From the NCBI RefSeq assembly GCF_001298265.1, contig NZ_LGSZ01000078.1, positions 106,444-170,443 of the forward strand: a stretch of 64,000 nt of DNA. The letters are read 5' to 3'. Origin of the DNA: Allobosea vaviloviae. GTDB taxonomy: Bacteria; Pseudomonadota; Alphaproteobacteria; Rhizobiales; Beijerinckiaceae. Below, in pieces: positions 17,507 through 26,438 of the stretch. The position numbers and the translations under genes are program-made. Position 1 is the first letter of the stretch. Every line of letters starts with the position of its first letter. A model generated the notes under the pieces. That model saw nothing but the letters and a program-made list of their open reading frames with translations. It was not told the DNA's origin and ran no database searches.

Positions 17507-17890
17507 ATGCGGATGATCCGCGGGTGGATGGCGATCCTGTCTCTGATCGGCCTCGTCGATGCGGCGTCGGCGCGCGACCTCGTCGGGCGCTTCGGCTATC
17601 TCGGCGAATGGGACGTCGCGGCGAGGCTCACCGAGGAGAAGGCGGCGCCCAGCTCCGCGCCCGCCTTCGCCGGATCGCTCTCGATGAAGCATAATGCGGT
17701 ATGCGGGCCGGGCGAGACGCCCGAGAAATCCGGCCATATCCAGATGAGCGTGCGCGGCACGCGCTACACGGCGCAGATGACGCTGGCCGGCACATCATGC
17801 GACTTCTCGGGCACGCTCTCCGAGAGCGTGCATGTCTTCGTGACATGCGGCGGCGAGGGCCGGATTCCGCTGCGGCTCTGGTTCAAATAG
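17507..17890 (+). CDS. Small hypothetical secreted protein
   Basis: A 127-residue protein with an N-terminal signal sequence (MRMIRGWMAILSLIGLVDAA, cut near ASA-RD). The mature part holds three Cys and a likely beta-rich fold (GHIQMSVRGTRYTAQMTLAG, VHVFVTCGG). No family recognised. It probably acts in the periplasm or envelope. It converges with the caspase/SUMF1 gene across a hairpin 14 bp past its stop. Starts at 17507 and 17513 are both possible. Confidence 0.6.
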   Translation: MRMIRGWMAILSLIGLVDAASARDLVGRFGYLGEWDVAARLTEEKAAPSSAPAFAGSLSMKHNAVCGPGETPEKSGHIQMSVRGTRYTAQMTLAGTSCDFSGTLSESVHVFVTCGGEGRIPLRLWFK

Positions 17891-17904
17891 GCGACAGGCG
17901 CTCG

Positions 17905-17930
17905 GGCCAAGCGCCGGCATGCGCTTGGCC
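17905..17930. terminator. Bidirectional hairpin between convergent genes
   Basis: A perfect 10-bp inverted repeat, GGCCAAGCGC (17905-17914) and its complement (17921-17930), with a six-base loop sits exactly between two convergent stop codons. There is no long T tract on either side, so termination strength is uncertain. Confidence 0.55.
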
Positions 17931-19808
17931 TTAGGGTTCGCGCACGACCCTGAAGCCATTGGTGTAGAAGCGCACATCCGCCTCGTATTTGAAGCGCGCG
18001 GCCGAGCGCAGATAGCGCGGATCGTTGTTGAAGGAGCCGCCGCGCAGCACGCGCTCGCGGCAGCCCGGCGCGGTGAAGGCGCTGCCGTCGCGCGGCGTGG
18101 TGCGATAGCTGTCGCTCCAGCAATCGGCGACCCATTCGGCGGCGTTACCGGCCATGTCGAACAGGCCGAAGCCATTGGCGGGATATTGCCCGACCTCGAC
18201 AGCCTGACGGCGCGTCGGGTCGTTGCAGCCGATGCAGTTGGCGCGCTCCTTCACCATCGTGGCGCCCCAGGGATAGATCGTGGTGGCGCCGCCGCGCGCG
18301 GCATATTCCCATTCCGCCTCGCTCGGCAGCCGGTATTTGCGGCCGGTTTTGGTCGAGAGCCAGGCGAGATAGGCGTTGGCGTCGTTCCAATGGATATCGG
18401 TGACCGGGCGCTTGCCGCGGCCGAGATTGCGGTCGTTGGGGCGATGCGTGCAGCCGCCCTGATCGACGCAGGCGTCCCATTCCTCGAAGGTGACCTCGCG
18501 CAGGCCCATATAGTAGCCGCTGCGGATCGTGACGCTGTGGACCGGCTTCTCGAATTCGTAGAGTTCGTTGGCGCCCATCTCGAAGCTGCCCGGCGGAATC
18601 AGCGCCAGTTCCGGACAGTTTTCGCAGTCGCGCGTCGTGCGGGCGCTGGATGGGGCAGGGGCGGGTGCCGCCACGGGGGCAGGAGGCGCTGGCGTCGCGG
18701 CCGGCTGTCGCGCGGATGCAACCGTGGCAGCCGGGGCGGGCGGCTGTGACGGCTGGCGTGGTGGCGGCGTAGTCGGCGGAACGGCAGCGGTCACGGCAGG
18801 CGGGCGCGGTGCGTATTGCTGCTCGCGCGTGCGCGCCAGCGGCGCGAAGAGCCCGTTGGGATAGGCGTTGAGATAGGCGCGGTACTCGGCCGGGTTCTCG
18901 CTCGCGCGGATCGATTCCCAGAAGGCGAGCTCATAGGCGTCCTGCCGCGCGGCCGGCGATTCCATCGGCGGCAACGGGATGACCGCTCGGCTGGTCTGCG
19001 CGATCTGGGCCGGACGCGCCACAGGCGTCACGATCAGCCCGGCGGGAGGCTCCGAGGAGGTCCAGATCTGCTGGCCGCGCCGCGTGACCCGTGTGACCGC
19101 CTCGCGGGTGCGGGCAAGGGCGGCGGTCATGTCGAGGCCCGGCGTCCTGATCGCCTTCAGCCATTCGTCGACCGCCGGATTGCCGCGCGCGCCGGTGTCC
19201 GCGACCGTGCGGCCGGGCGCCGCGGTGAACATCACGCTGATGGTCTCCATGCGCTCGATCGCGAGCAGGCCCTTGGCGTTGGCGTTGCCGGCGATCTCCG
19301 CCTGCCAGGGGTTGTCACGGCTGGCATCGAGCACGACGAGCGCGCTGGCGGGCCTGGCCACGATCAGCGCGTCGAGCAGCATGTCGAGATCGACCGCCGC
19401 CTGGGCGACCTCCGGGGCGGACCGGACCCGCGCGTCGACCGGCACGAGGAAGTTGCGGTTGCGCAGCTGGACCGCGTGGCCGGAATAGAACACCACCGCC
19501 TGGACGCCGTGCCTGAGCTTGCTGGCGAAGGTCGCGATCGCGTCCTGCAGCGCCGGGCCGCCCGCCTCCTCGGCGGTGACCACGTCGAAGCCGCCCTCGC
19601 GCAGCACGCTCGCGACGGCGCGCGCATCCGACGCAGCATTGCCGATCGGCGCCAACGGATAGGCGGAGTTGCCGATGACGAGCGCGACCCGGCCCGCATT
19701 CGCCTCAGTGACCTGGGCAAGCCCCGGCGTTGCCAGCAGCGAGGTGGCCAACAGTACGGCGCACAGGACGGCGGCCAGGCATCGCAACAAGGACATCGCG
19801 TTTGTCAT
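17931..19808 (-). CDS. Caspase-fold/SUMF1 fusion with a Ser in place of the catalytic Cys
   Basis: A 625-residue exported protein. An N-terminal signal peptide (LAAVLCAVLLATSLLA) leads into a caspase-like domain: RVALVIGNSAYPL, the His motif VFYSGHAVQ (His about 111), then VVLDASRDNPW, where the expected Cys is Ser (about 163, codon AGC). A Pro/Ala-rich linker (about 340-400) precedes a formylglycine-generating-enzyme-like domain (LIPPGSFEMGANE, RLPSEAEWEYAARGG, ERVLRGGSFNND). SUMF1-like domains in such fusions are often binding modules rather than true FGE. ATG 19808 has GGAGGG upstream. It is probably the last gene of an operon with the two DUF4399 genes. Protease activity is doubtful. Confidence 0.82.
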   Translation of the reverse strand: MTNAMSLLRCLAAVLCAVLLATSLLATPGLAQVTEANAGRVALVIGNSAYPLAPIGNAASDARAVASVLREGGFDVVTAEEAGGPALQDAIATFASKLRHGVQAVVFYSGHAVQLRNRNFLVPVDARVRSAPEVAQAAVDLDMLLDALIVARPASALVVLDASRDNPWQAEIAGNANAKGLLAIERMETISVMFTAAPGRTVADTGARGNPAVDEWLKAIRTPGLDMTAALARTREAVTRVTRRGQQIWTSSEPPAGLIVTPVARPAQIAQTSRAVIPLPPMESPAARQDAYELAFWESIRASENPAEYRAYLNAYPNGLFAPLARTREQQYAPRPPAVTAAVPPTTPPPRQPSQPPAPAATVASARQPAATPAPPAPVAAPAPAPSSARTTRDCENCPELALIPPGSFEMGANELYEFEKPVHSVTIRSGYYMGLREVTFEEWDACVDQGGCTHRPNDRNLGRGKRPVTDIHWNDANAYLAWLSTKTGRKYRLPSEAEWEYAARGGATTIYPWGATMVKERANCIGCNDPTRRQAVEVGQYPANGFGLFDMAGNAAEWVADCWSDSYRTTPRDGSAFTAPGCRERVLRGGSFNNDPRYLRSAARFKYEADVRFYTNGFRVVREP

Positions 19809-19842
19809 CCCAACCGGGGTCCCTCCAGCGACCAGCATCATC

Positions 19843-20331
19843 TCACCGAACATACACGGTAATCTTGCGCGACATCACCGGGGGACTATGCGGTGTATGC
19901 GTGTAATCGCCGAGAAGCAGCTGCAAGGTGTGCGTGCCCTTGGGCAGTGTCACCACCACCTCGGTCTGGCCGTTGCCGAGATGGATGTTATTGTAGTCGG
20001 ACGGGATCGGCTGGTCGGGCGGACCGGGATCGGTGTCGATCAGAAGGTGATGGTGCCCGGTCAGCGCCTTGTCGATTCCGGCCGGCGCGACGCCCATTTC
20101 CTTCAGACCGATGCGGACTGTGAAGCGCTCCGGCACGCGCAACCCGTCGAGCGGGTAATGGAAATAGACCTGCGCGCCCTTGGGAGCCGATTGGCGCGCG
20201 GGGGACTGGGCCCAGGCGGTGCCGGCCGGCAGCGCCCATGCCGCGGCGAGCAGGGCGATGGCGCGCCACAGGCGCTGCGACGCGATGCGCGGCGGGGTGG
20301 GTTGGGTCGCGATCAGGGTGTCGTGTTTCAT
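19843..20331 (-). CDS. DUF4399 protein, single domain
   Basis: A 162-residue exported protein with a signal peptide (AIALLAAAWALPAGTAWA) and one DUF4399 domain carrying the family's His-rich signature: TGHHHLLIDTD, SDYNNIHLGNGQTE and the HTLQLLLGDYTHTPH stretch. The function of DUF4399 is unknown; clustered His residues suggest metal or ligand binding in the periplasm. Its start overlaps the stop of the three-domain DUF4399 gene by four bases and it ends 34 bp before the caspase/SUMF1 start, so the three genes probably form an operon. Confidence 0.8.
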   Translation of the reverse strand: MKHDTLIATQPTPPRIASQRLWRAIALLAAAWALPAGTAWAQSPARQSAPKGAQVYFHYPLDGLRVPERFTVRIGLKEMGVAPAGIDKALTGHHHLLIDTDPGPPDQPIPSDYNNIHLGNGQTEVVVTLPKGTHTLQLLLGDYTHTPHSPPVMSRKITVYVR

Positions 20332-21614
20332 CGACGCCTCGCCGGTTTCCTGCCATTCGGCGCGACCAGCACCGTGATGCGCTCCGACATGACCGGTGGA
20401 TCATGCGGGATGTGGTTCTCGTCCGCGAGGATGAGCTGGAGCGTGTGCTCGCCCATCGGCAGCGTGACTTTCCGCTCGGTCTGGCCGTTGCCGAGATGGA
20501 TGTGGTTGAGATCGGCGGGGATGGCCTGGTCGAGCGGCGGGGTCGGTGCGTCGATGATCAGGTGGTGGTGGCCGGTGTTCGGCTTGGCGATTCCGGCTGG
20601 AGCCACGCCCATGTTGCGCAGGCCGAAGCGGATGGTCGAGTTCGGGAAGATCGCCTCGCCATTGCGCGGATAGATGAAATACACCACCGCGTCGTTGGGG
20701 GCCGGCGTCAGCGCGGGCGCGCCGCTCGCCGGGGGGGCGGCAGGTGCAGCGGGCTGAACGGCGGAGGCGACCTGGCCGCCCTCGACCACGCGAACGCGGA
20801 TGCGCGGCGACATCAGTGGAGGATCATGCGGGACATGGTCGTGGTCGCCCAGCAGCAATTGCAGCGTGTGCTCGCCCGGCGGCAGCGTCAGTTCGGCTTC
20901 CGTCTGCGCGCGGCCAAAATGCAGGTGGTTGAAGTCGCTGGGAATTTCGCGGTCCAGCGGCGGCAGCTCGGTATCGACGAGCAGATGGTGATGGCCGCCA
21001 TTGTCGCTCTTCGTCCCGGCCGGCGTCAGCGCGATGCCCTCGGCTCCGAAACGGATGCGCGAGCGGGTCGGGATCGTCGCGCCGTCCGCAAGATCGACGA
21101 AGAACACCTTGGCCCCGGGGGCTGCTGCGGTGCGCGGCTTTTCATCAGCCTCGGCGGTGACCTCGACGGTGATCTTCTGCGACATCACCGGCGGGTTGTG
21201 CGGCACGTGGTCGTGATCGGCGAACAGGAGTTGCAGCGTATGCTTGCCGGGGGTGAGGGCGATCTCGGCCTCGGTCTGGCCGCCGCCGAAATGGACATGG
21301 TTGAAATCGCTCGGAATCGGCTGGTCGAGCGGCGGCAGTTCGGTGTCGATCAGGAGATGGTGGTGGCCGGCATTGCGCTGCGGCGGGCCGGCGGGAGCGA
21401 CGTCCATGCCCGTCAGCGAGAAGCGGATCATCAGTTTGCCCGGTACGCGGGCATTGTCGGGCAGGTCGATGAAGCCAAGCTTCACATTGGCGGGGGCCGG
21501 GCTGCGCGGCCTCCCGCGTTCCTGGGCGAAGGCCGGGCCCACCACGATGCCGACAGGAGCCGCGAGACCCAGCGCCACAGCGGCCGATACGAGCCAGAGC
21601 CGAATTTTTTGCAT
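20328..21614 (-). CDS. Exported protein with three tandem DUF4399 domains
   Basis: A 428-residue protein with a signal peptide (MQKIRLWLVSAAVALGLAAP) and three consecutive DUF4399 repeats of about 110 residues, joined by Ala/Pro-rich linkers. Each repeat holds GHHHLLxDTELPPLD or a close variant, an NHxHFG or NHIHLG motif with GQTE (AQTE in the second), and a HDHVPH-like segment. The repeats resemble the single-domain neighbour, so this is duplication within and between genes. The role is unknown; a multivalent periplasmic or extracellular binding protein is plausible. It is the first gene of the minus-strand operon, opposite the active caspase gene. Confidence 0.82.
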   Translation of the reverse strand: MQKIRLWLVSAAVALGLAAPVGIVVGPAFAQERGRPRSPAPANVKLGFIDLPDNARVPGKLMIRFSLTGMDVAPAGPPQRNAGHHHLLIDTELPPLDQPIPSDFNHVHFGGGQTEAEIALTPGKHTLQLLFADHDHVPHNPPVMSQKITVEVTAEADEKPRTAAAPGAKVFFVDLADGATIPTRSRIRFGAEGIALTPAGTKSDNGGHHHLLVDTELPPLDREIPSDFNHLHFGRAQTEAELTLPPGEHTLQLLLGDHDHVPHDPPLMSPRIRVRVVEGGQVASAVQPAAPAAPPASGAPALTPAPNDAVVYFIYPRNGEAIFPNSTIRFGLRNMGVAPAGIAKPNTGHHHLIIDAPTPPLDQAIPADLNHIHLGNGQTERKVTLPMGEHTLQLILADENHIPHDPPVMSERITVLVAPNGRKPARRR

Positions 21615-21778
21615 CGGCTTGTCCCTTTCCGTGTCCCGGTAGGCCGAAAGCTACCAGCGCAGTGCCTTAGGGGCAAGCCGATAACCGGGCCTGCGCTGCT
21701 GCCTGTCCCTTGCGGAACAGCTTGTTCGGTCTGGCTTTTCGCAAGGTGCTACGGTACGTTTCCGTAAGGAAGGGCCTC

Positions 21779-23338
21779 ATGATCCTCGTCGCCAGATTTT
21801 ATGCGCTGATCGGTGTCGCGATGCTGTTGCTAGGCTTGCCGGTGATAGCCTTGCCGGCGATGGCATCGGAGCGGCGCGTCGCGCTCGTGATCGGCAATTC
21901 CAGCTACAGCAATGCCCCCGTTCTCCCCAACACCGTCAACGACGCGCGCGACATGGCCGCCTCGCTGCGGAAGGTCGGCTTCGAGGTGGTCGACGGCGTC
22001 AATCTCGACAAGCGCGGCATGGACCAGGCGGTGACGCGGTTTGCCCGCCTGGCTCAGGATGCCGATGCGGTGATGTTCTACTATGCCGGGCACGGCTTCC
22101 AGTTCAACGGCGAGAACTATCTCGTGCCGGTCGAGGCCCGGGTCGAGGACGAGATCAGCGTCCAGTACGAGACGACGCGGTTGAACGACGTCCTGACCGC
22201 CCTGAACTTCTCCAAGGGCGTCAAGATCATGGTGCTCGACGCCTGCCGCAACAATCCGTTTGTGAGCCAGCTTGCCAAGCGCCAGGCGACGCGTGGCTTC
22301 GCGGTCGGCAGCGGCCTCGCCCCCGTGGCCCGCGCGCAAGGCATGGTGATCGCCTATGCCACGCAGGCGAACGACGTCGCCGCGGACGGCATCGGCCGTA
22401 ACAGCCCCTTCACAGCCGCGCTGGTGCGCGAGATCGAACAGCCCGGGCTCGAGGTCGCGACGATGTTCCGGCGTGTCCAGAAGAGCGTCTATGACGCGAC
22501 CGGTGGGCGCCAGACCCCGGAATTGTCGCTGTCGCTGCTCGGTGATTTCTATCTCAACCGGGAGGAAACCGACAGCGACGTCTGGCGGCGCATCCGGGCG
22601 AGCGACGACCCCGAAGCCTACAGGGATTTCGTCCAGCGCTATCCGGCCAGCTTCTTCGCCGTCGATGCCCGCACGCGGCTGGATCTGATCGAGCGCCGCG
22701 CGACGGAGATTAGGGAACGTGATCTGCTGGCACGCGAATTCGCCGAACGCGAGAAGGCGCTGCTGGAGCGGGTCGAGCGCGCCGAGACGATCCGTCAGCA
22801 GGCCGCGACCGATCTGGCCCGGCGCCAGAGCGAGCCCGCCTCGGCCGCGCCGACGGTGGCCCAGCCCAACGCTGCGACGCGGCCGCAGGCGCCGGCAGTC
22901 GGCACTGTCAGGCCCGCCGATGTCGCCGCAGGCGCGGTTCGGGACAAGGCCGAGCGCGAGCGCCTGGCGCAGGAGGTCGCGCGGCGCGAACGCGAGCTGG
23001 CCTCGCTCGAGACCGAGAAGCGCCGTCTCGCCGATGAGCGCGCTTTGCTGGAGCAGGCGATGGCGGCACGCATGGGCACGCTGACGATGTCGGGCCTTGC
23101 CGTCCAGCCGAGCCTTTCGCTGAATGCGCCGCCGCCACCCGCTGAGCGCTCCCTGACCGATCGCCCGGCCGGCGTGCCTGCCGTCGTCGCTCCGCCGGCT
23201 GCCGCGCCACGGCCTCAGACGGCGCGGACGCAGAATCCGAGGGCGCCGAGCGCGGCGACCTGCAGCGAGATTCTGCTGCGGGCGCAGCTCGGCGAATTGA
23301 CGCCTCAGGCGAAGGAGCAGTTGCAGCTGTGCCGCTGA
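21779..23338 (+). CDS. Exported caspase-family protein with intact His/Cys dyad
   Basis: A 519-residue protein. A signal peptide or N-terminal anchor (YALIGVAMLLLGLPVIALPA) precedes a C14 caspase-like (metacaspase) domain: RRVALVIGNSSY, VMFYYAGHGFQ with the catalytic His (about 105) and MVLDACRNNPF with the catalytic Cys (about 156). A short module with VWRRIRASDDPEAYRDFV then YPASFF follows and is also present in the inactive homologue at 17931. The second half is charged coiled coil and Pro/Ala-rich, ending in a Cys-containing tail. AAGGAAGG precedes the ATG. Such caspases usually cleave after Arg or Lys; the substrate is unknown. The next gene encodes an OmpA-like protein. Confidence 0.85.
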   Translation: MILVARFYALIGVAMLLLGLPVIALPAMASERRVALVIGNSSYSNAPVLPNTVNDARDMAASLRKVGFEVVDGVNLDKRGMDQAVTRFARLAQDADAVMFYYAGHGFQFNGENYLVPVEARVEDEISVQYETTRLNDVLTALNFSKGVKIMVLDACRNNPFVSQLAKRQATRGFAVGSGLAPVARAQGMVIAYATQANDVAADGIGRNSPFTAALVREIEQPGLEVATMFRRVQKSVYDATGGRQTPELSLSLLGDFYLNREETDSDVWRRIRASDDPEAYRDFVQRYPASFFAVDARTRLDLIERRATEIRERDLLAREFAEREKALLERVERAETIRQQAATDLARRQSEPASAAPTVAQPNAATRPQAPAVGTVRPADVAAGAVRDKAERERLAQEVARRERELASLETEKRRLADERALLEQAMAARMGTLTMSGLAVQPSLSLNAPPPPAERSLTDRPAGVPAVVAPPAAAPRPQTARTQNPRAPSAATCSEILLRAQLGELTPQAKEQLQLCR

Positions 23339-23409
23339 GCCTGCGACCGTCGCGAACTGACTTGCCGGCTCGTCCGGCCACGCCCGCTGAACCGACTGGC
23401 AGACGAACC

Positions 23410-24612
23410 ATGTGGTCGATGATCCGCCTCCGCGATGCCCGGACGTCCGTGACAGGGATTGTCCTTGGGGCGATCGCCCTGATCGTGATCGCCAGCTCCG
23501 GAGGTGCGCAGGCGCAGCCCGTACCGCCGACGCCCGTGCCCTATGCGGAAGCCCTGCAGCGGGCCGCGAGCGATCTCTTCGGCAAGGCCAATCTCCGCGG
23601 GGACCGGGTCGAGCTGGTGATCGATCCGCTGATCGACGGTGCGTCCGGCGCACAGTCGGCCGCGACGCGCGCGATGCAGAAGACGCTGACCGAGATGGTC
23701 CAGGCCGCCTATCCGCGCTTCGTCGTGCAGCCCTTCAGCGCCGAGGTGCTGGCGCGCGATCCAGTCGTGCTGGTCGGCACGCTGACGGCGATCACCAACC
23801 AGGGCGGCGACGGCCCGCGCGACGCCTATCGGATCTGCCTGACGCTTGCCGATCTCAAATCCCGCACAGTCGTCTCGAAGGGCGTGGCGCGCTCGACGCT
23901 CGACAATGTCGATGTCACCCCGACGCAGTACTATCGGGACTCGCCGGTCTGGGCCAAGGACCAGGCGACCGACGCCTATGTGAAGACCTGCCAGGGCACG
24001 CCGCTCGGCGGTACGATCGATCCGGCCTATGTCGACCGCTTGACCGCGAACGCGCTGATCAACGACGCCATCGTCGAATATGAGTCACAGCGTTTTCGCG
24101 AAGCCCTGGCGTTCTACCGGACGGCCCGGCGGCTGCCCGGCGGGGACCAGCACCGCGTCCGCATCGGCACCTATCTCGCGAATGCGAAGCTTGGGCGGCG
24201 TGACGACTCCGTCGAGGCCTTCGGCGACATGGTCGACTACGGGCTGAGCACCGACCAACTCATGGTCAAGCTGCTGTTCCGGCCCGGTACGACGCAGTTC
24301 ATCGACAATCCGCAGACGACCGAGCCCTATCCGATGTGGCTCAGCCAGATCGCGACACGTGTGCGGCAGAAGGGCGCCTGCCTCGAGATCGTCGGCCATA
24401 CCTCGCGCACCGGCATGCCGCATCTGAACGAGCGCCTGTCGGTCATGCGGGCGCAGTTCATCATGGATCTGCTGACGACCGGCATGCCGGACGGGCGCAG
24501 CCGGATGATCGCCACCGGCCGGGGCTTCAAGGAAAACCTCGTCGGCACCGGCAAGGACGACGCCAGCGACGCGCTGGACCGCCGCGTCGAATTCAAGGTC
24601 GTCGGCTGCTGA
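23410..24612 (+). CDS. Exported OmpA-family protein
   Basis: A 400-residue protein with a signal peptide (TSVTGIVLGAIALIVIAS), a mixed alpha/beta N-terminal domain (about 50-220) resembling periplasmic CsgG/TolB-like folds, a helical pair region, and a C-terminal OmpA-type peptidoglycan-binding domain (LFRPGTTQF, CLEIVGHTSRTGMPHLNERL, DRRVEFKVV). It probably binds the cell wall in the periplasm. It lies 71 bp after the caspase gene and is probably co-transcribed; a GTG at 23329, overlapping the caspase stop with AAGGAG upstream, is an alternative start. Confidence 0.78.
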   Translation: MWSMIRLRDARTSVTGIVLGAIALIVIASSGGAQAQPVPPTPVPYAEALQRAASDLFGKANLRGDRVELVIDPLIDGASGAQSAATRAMQKTLTEMVQAAYPRFVVQPFSAEVLARDPVVLVGTLTAITNQGGDGPRDAYRICLTLADLKSRTVVSKGVARSTLDNVDVTPTQYYRDSPVWAKDQATDAYVKTCQGTPLGGTIDPAYVDRLTANALINDAIVEYESQRFREALAFYRTARRLPGGDQHRVRIGTYLANAKLGRRDDSVEAFGDMVDYGLSTDQLMVKLLFRPGTTQFIDNPQTTEPYPMWLSQIATRVRQKGACLEIVGHTSRTGMPHLNERLSVMRAQFIMDLLTTGMPDGRSRMIATGRGFKENLVGTGKDDASDALDRRVEFKVVGC

Positions 24613-24755
24613 GCGAGGCCGTCCCCGTCCTTTTCGACGCTGATGCGGTGCCCTCAGGCTGGCGGTCCTTCAAATGAAGGAAGCGCGGCGGCCGATGTCG
24701 CGCTCGGATGGTGCCGATGCGATGGCGCGGGCGACGAGGCGACGAGGCGACGACG

Positions 24756-26312
24756 ATGAACGACACGGCCACCAATCCCTATGATGCCGTCGCCTATCCC
24801 GGGCATTCCTTCTCGCAGACGCATCCGGCCAAGCTTTCGACGATCGCGCATTTCCACGGCATGGAGGCCGCGCGTCCATCGGCCATGCGCGTGCTCGAGC
24901 TGGGCTGCGGACGCGGCGGCAATCTGATCCCGATGGCGGCGCAATATCCCGACAGCCGGTTTGTCGGCATCGATCTGAGCGGCAGCGCGATCGCTCATGC
25001 CCGGATCGCCGCCGACGAGATCGGGCTCGGGAACCTGATCTTCAACCACCGCGACATCATGGATGTCACGGCCGAACTCGGCCAGTTCGACTATATCCTG
25101 GTCCATGGCGTCTATTCCTGGGTGCCGGATGTCGTGCGCGAGAAGATCATCGCGCTCTTCGGCGAACTGCTCGCCCCGCAGGGTCTGGCCTATGTCAGCT
25201 ACAATGCGCTGCCCGGCTGCCGCCTGCGCGACCTGTCACGCGACGTCATGCTCTATGCGACACGCGACATTTCGGACCCGGTGGAACGCGTGCGCGTGGC
25301 GCGTGCCTCGCTGAAGGCCTTTGCCGAGGCCAGCGATGCCTCCAGCTTCCATGGCGCTGCGCTGCGGCAGCGGCTCGAGCAGCTCACCGATCTCCCCGAC
25401 AACGTGCTCTATCACGACGATCTCAATCCGGGCGCGAGGCCCTTCGCCCTGCACGAGGTGCTCGGCCAGGCCGAGCGCCATGGCCTGCAGTTTCTGGCGG
25501 AGGCTTCCTTCCCCAACATGTATGGCGCGGCCAAGGGGCCGGCCCAGGCGATGCTGGCGGAGATTCCGATCGAGGATGCGGCACACCGGGAACAGTCGCT
25601 CGACCTGCTGATCGGGCGCGCCTTCCGCGAGACGCTGCTCTGCCGCTCGGAGGTTTCGCTGCGGCGCGGCATCAAGCCCGGCGCGCTCAAGCCCTATCAT
25701 ATCGCCGCTCATGCCGAGCTGGTGAAGGAGAAGGACGGCGAAGAGCAGAAGCCGGGCGTCGACCGTTTTGAGTTCGACCAGGGCGTGCGGCTGTCGGTCG
25801 ATCTGCATCTGTGCAAGTCGGCCCTGCGCCAGCTCAGCGCGGCCTGGCCGGCCAGCATCGCCTTCGACGAGCTCGTCGCGCGCGCGGTCGCCGATGTCGG
25901 CGAGGAACTCGGCCCCGATGTCGCGTCGCAGATCGAGCGTCTCGACGAGGCGCTGATCGCGATCTTCAAGGCGGGCCTGCTCGACATCACGCTGGAGGCG
26001 CCGCCCTTGACGACGGTCGTCGCCGAGCGACCCAGGGCGAGCGAAGTGGCGCGCTGGCAGGCGACAACGACGCGCGAGGTCACCGATCTGCGCCATCGCA
26101 TGGTGGCGCTGGATGGCGTCATCGTGCGCAAATTCGTCTGTCTGCTCGACGGATCGCGCACACCGGAGATGCTGTTGGCCGATCTCAACGCCTTCCTCGA
26201 CGAGGCCCATGGCTCGGGCGCCGATGTCGGAAACCTGCCCAGGTGCGCCACGGCGGAGGAGGTCGCGATGCATCTGAAGGATGTGGCGCGGCTCGGCCTG
26301 CTCCATGCTTGA
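24756..26312 (+). CDS. SAM-dependent methyltransferase with methyltransferase regulatory domain
   Basis: A 518-residue cytoplasmic protein. After NPYDAVAYPGHSFSQTHPAK comes a class I methyltransferase fold: motif I VLELGCGRGGNLIPMA, an acidic residue in FVGIDLSGSAI, and FDYILVHGVYSWVPD. The central region matches the MethyTransf_Reg/PKMT-type second domain, and a C-terminal domain follows (VRKFVCLLDGSRTPEMLLAD). Homologues include protein-lysine methyltransferases acting on outer-membrane proteins; whether this one does is unknown. ATG 24756 is the first plausible start. It is followed by the zinc-ribbon transglycosylase gene after 126 bp. Confidence 0.8.
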   Translation: MNDTATNPYDAVAYPGHSFSQTHPAKLSTIAHFHGMEAARPSAMRVLELGCGRGGNLIPMAAQYPDSRFVGIDLSGSAIAHARIAADEIGLGNLIFNHRDIMDVTAELGQFDYILVHGVYSWVPDVVREKIIALFGELLAPQGLAYVSYNALPGCRLRDLSRDVMLYATRDISDPVERVRVARASLKAFAEASDASSFHGAALRQRLEQLTDLPDNVLYHDDLNPGARPFALHEVLGQAERHGLQFLAEASFPNMYGAAKGPAQAMLAEIPIEDAAHREQSLDLLIGRAFRETLLCRSEVSLRRGIKPGALKPYHIAAHAELVKEKDGEEQKPGVDRFEFDQGVRLSVDLHLCKSALRQLSAAWPASIAFDELVARAVADVGEELGPDVASQIERLDEALIAIFKAGLLDITLEAPPLTTVVAERPRASEVARWQATTTREVTDLRHRMVALDGVIVRKFVCLLDGSRTPEMLLADLNAFLDEAHGSGADVGNLPRCATAEEVAMHLKDVARLGLLHA

Positions 26313-26438
26313 CGGGTAGGGCTCCAGATTGTGCCAGCCATCCCAGGGGCGTATCCTGACGCTGCGGTATGCGATGGCGATGCCGTGTCGCGGAGGCGTC
26401 GGCACAACCGGCGACGCCGGCCTGCTGGGTGATGGCCG

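Noticed and set aside
17931..18700. True formylglycine-generating enzyme
   Set aside because: No sulfatase gene is nearby, and SUMF1-like domains in caspase fusions are usually non-catalytic; the copper-binding Cys pair of real FGE is not evident.
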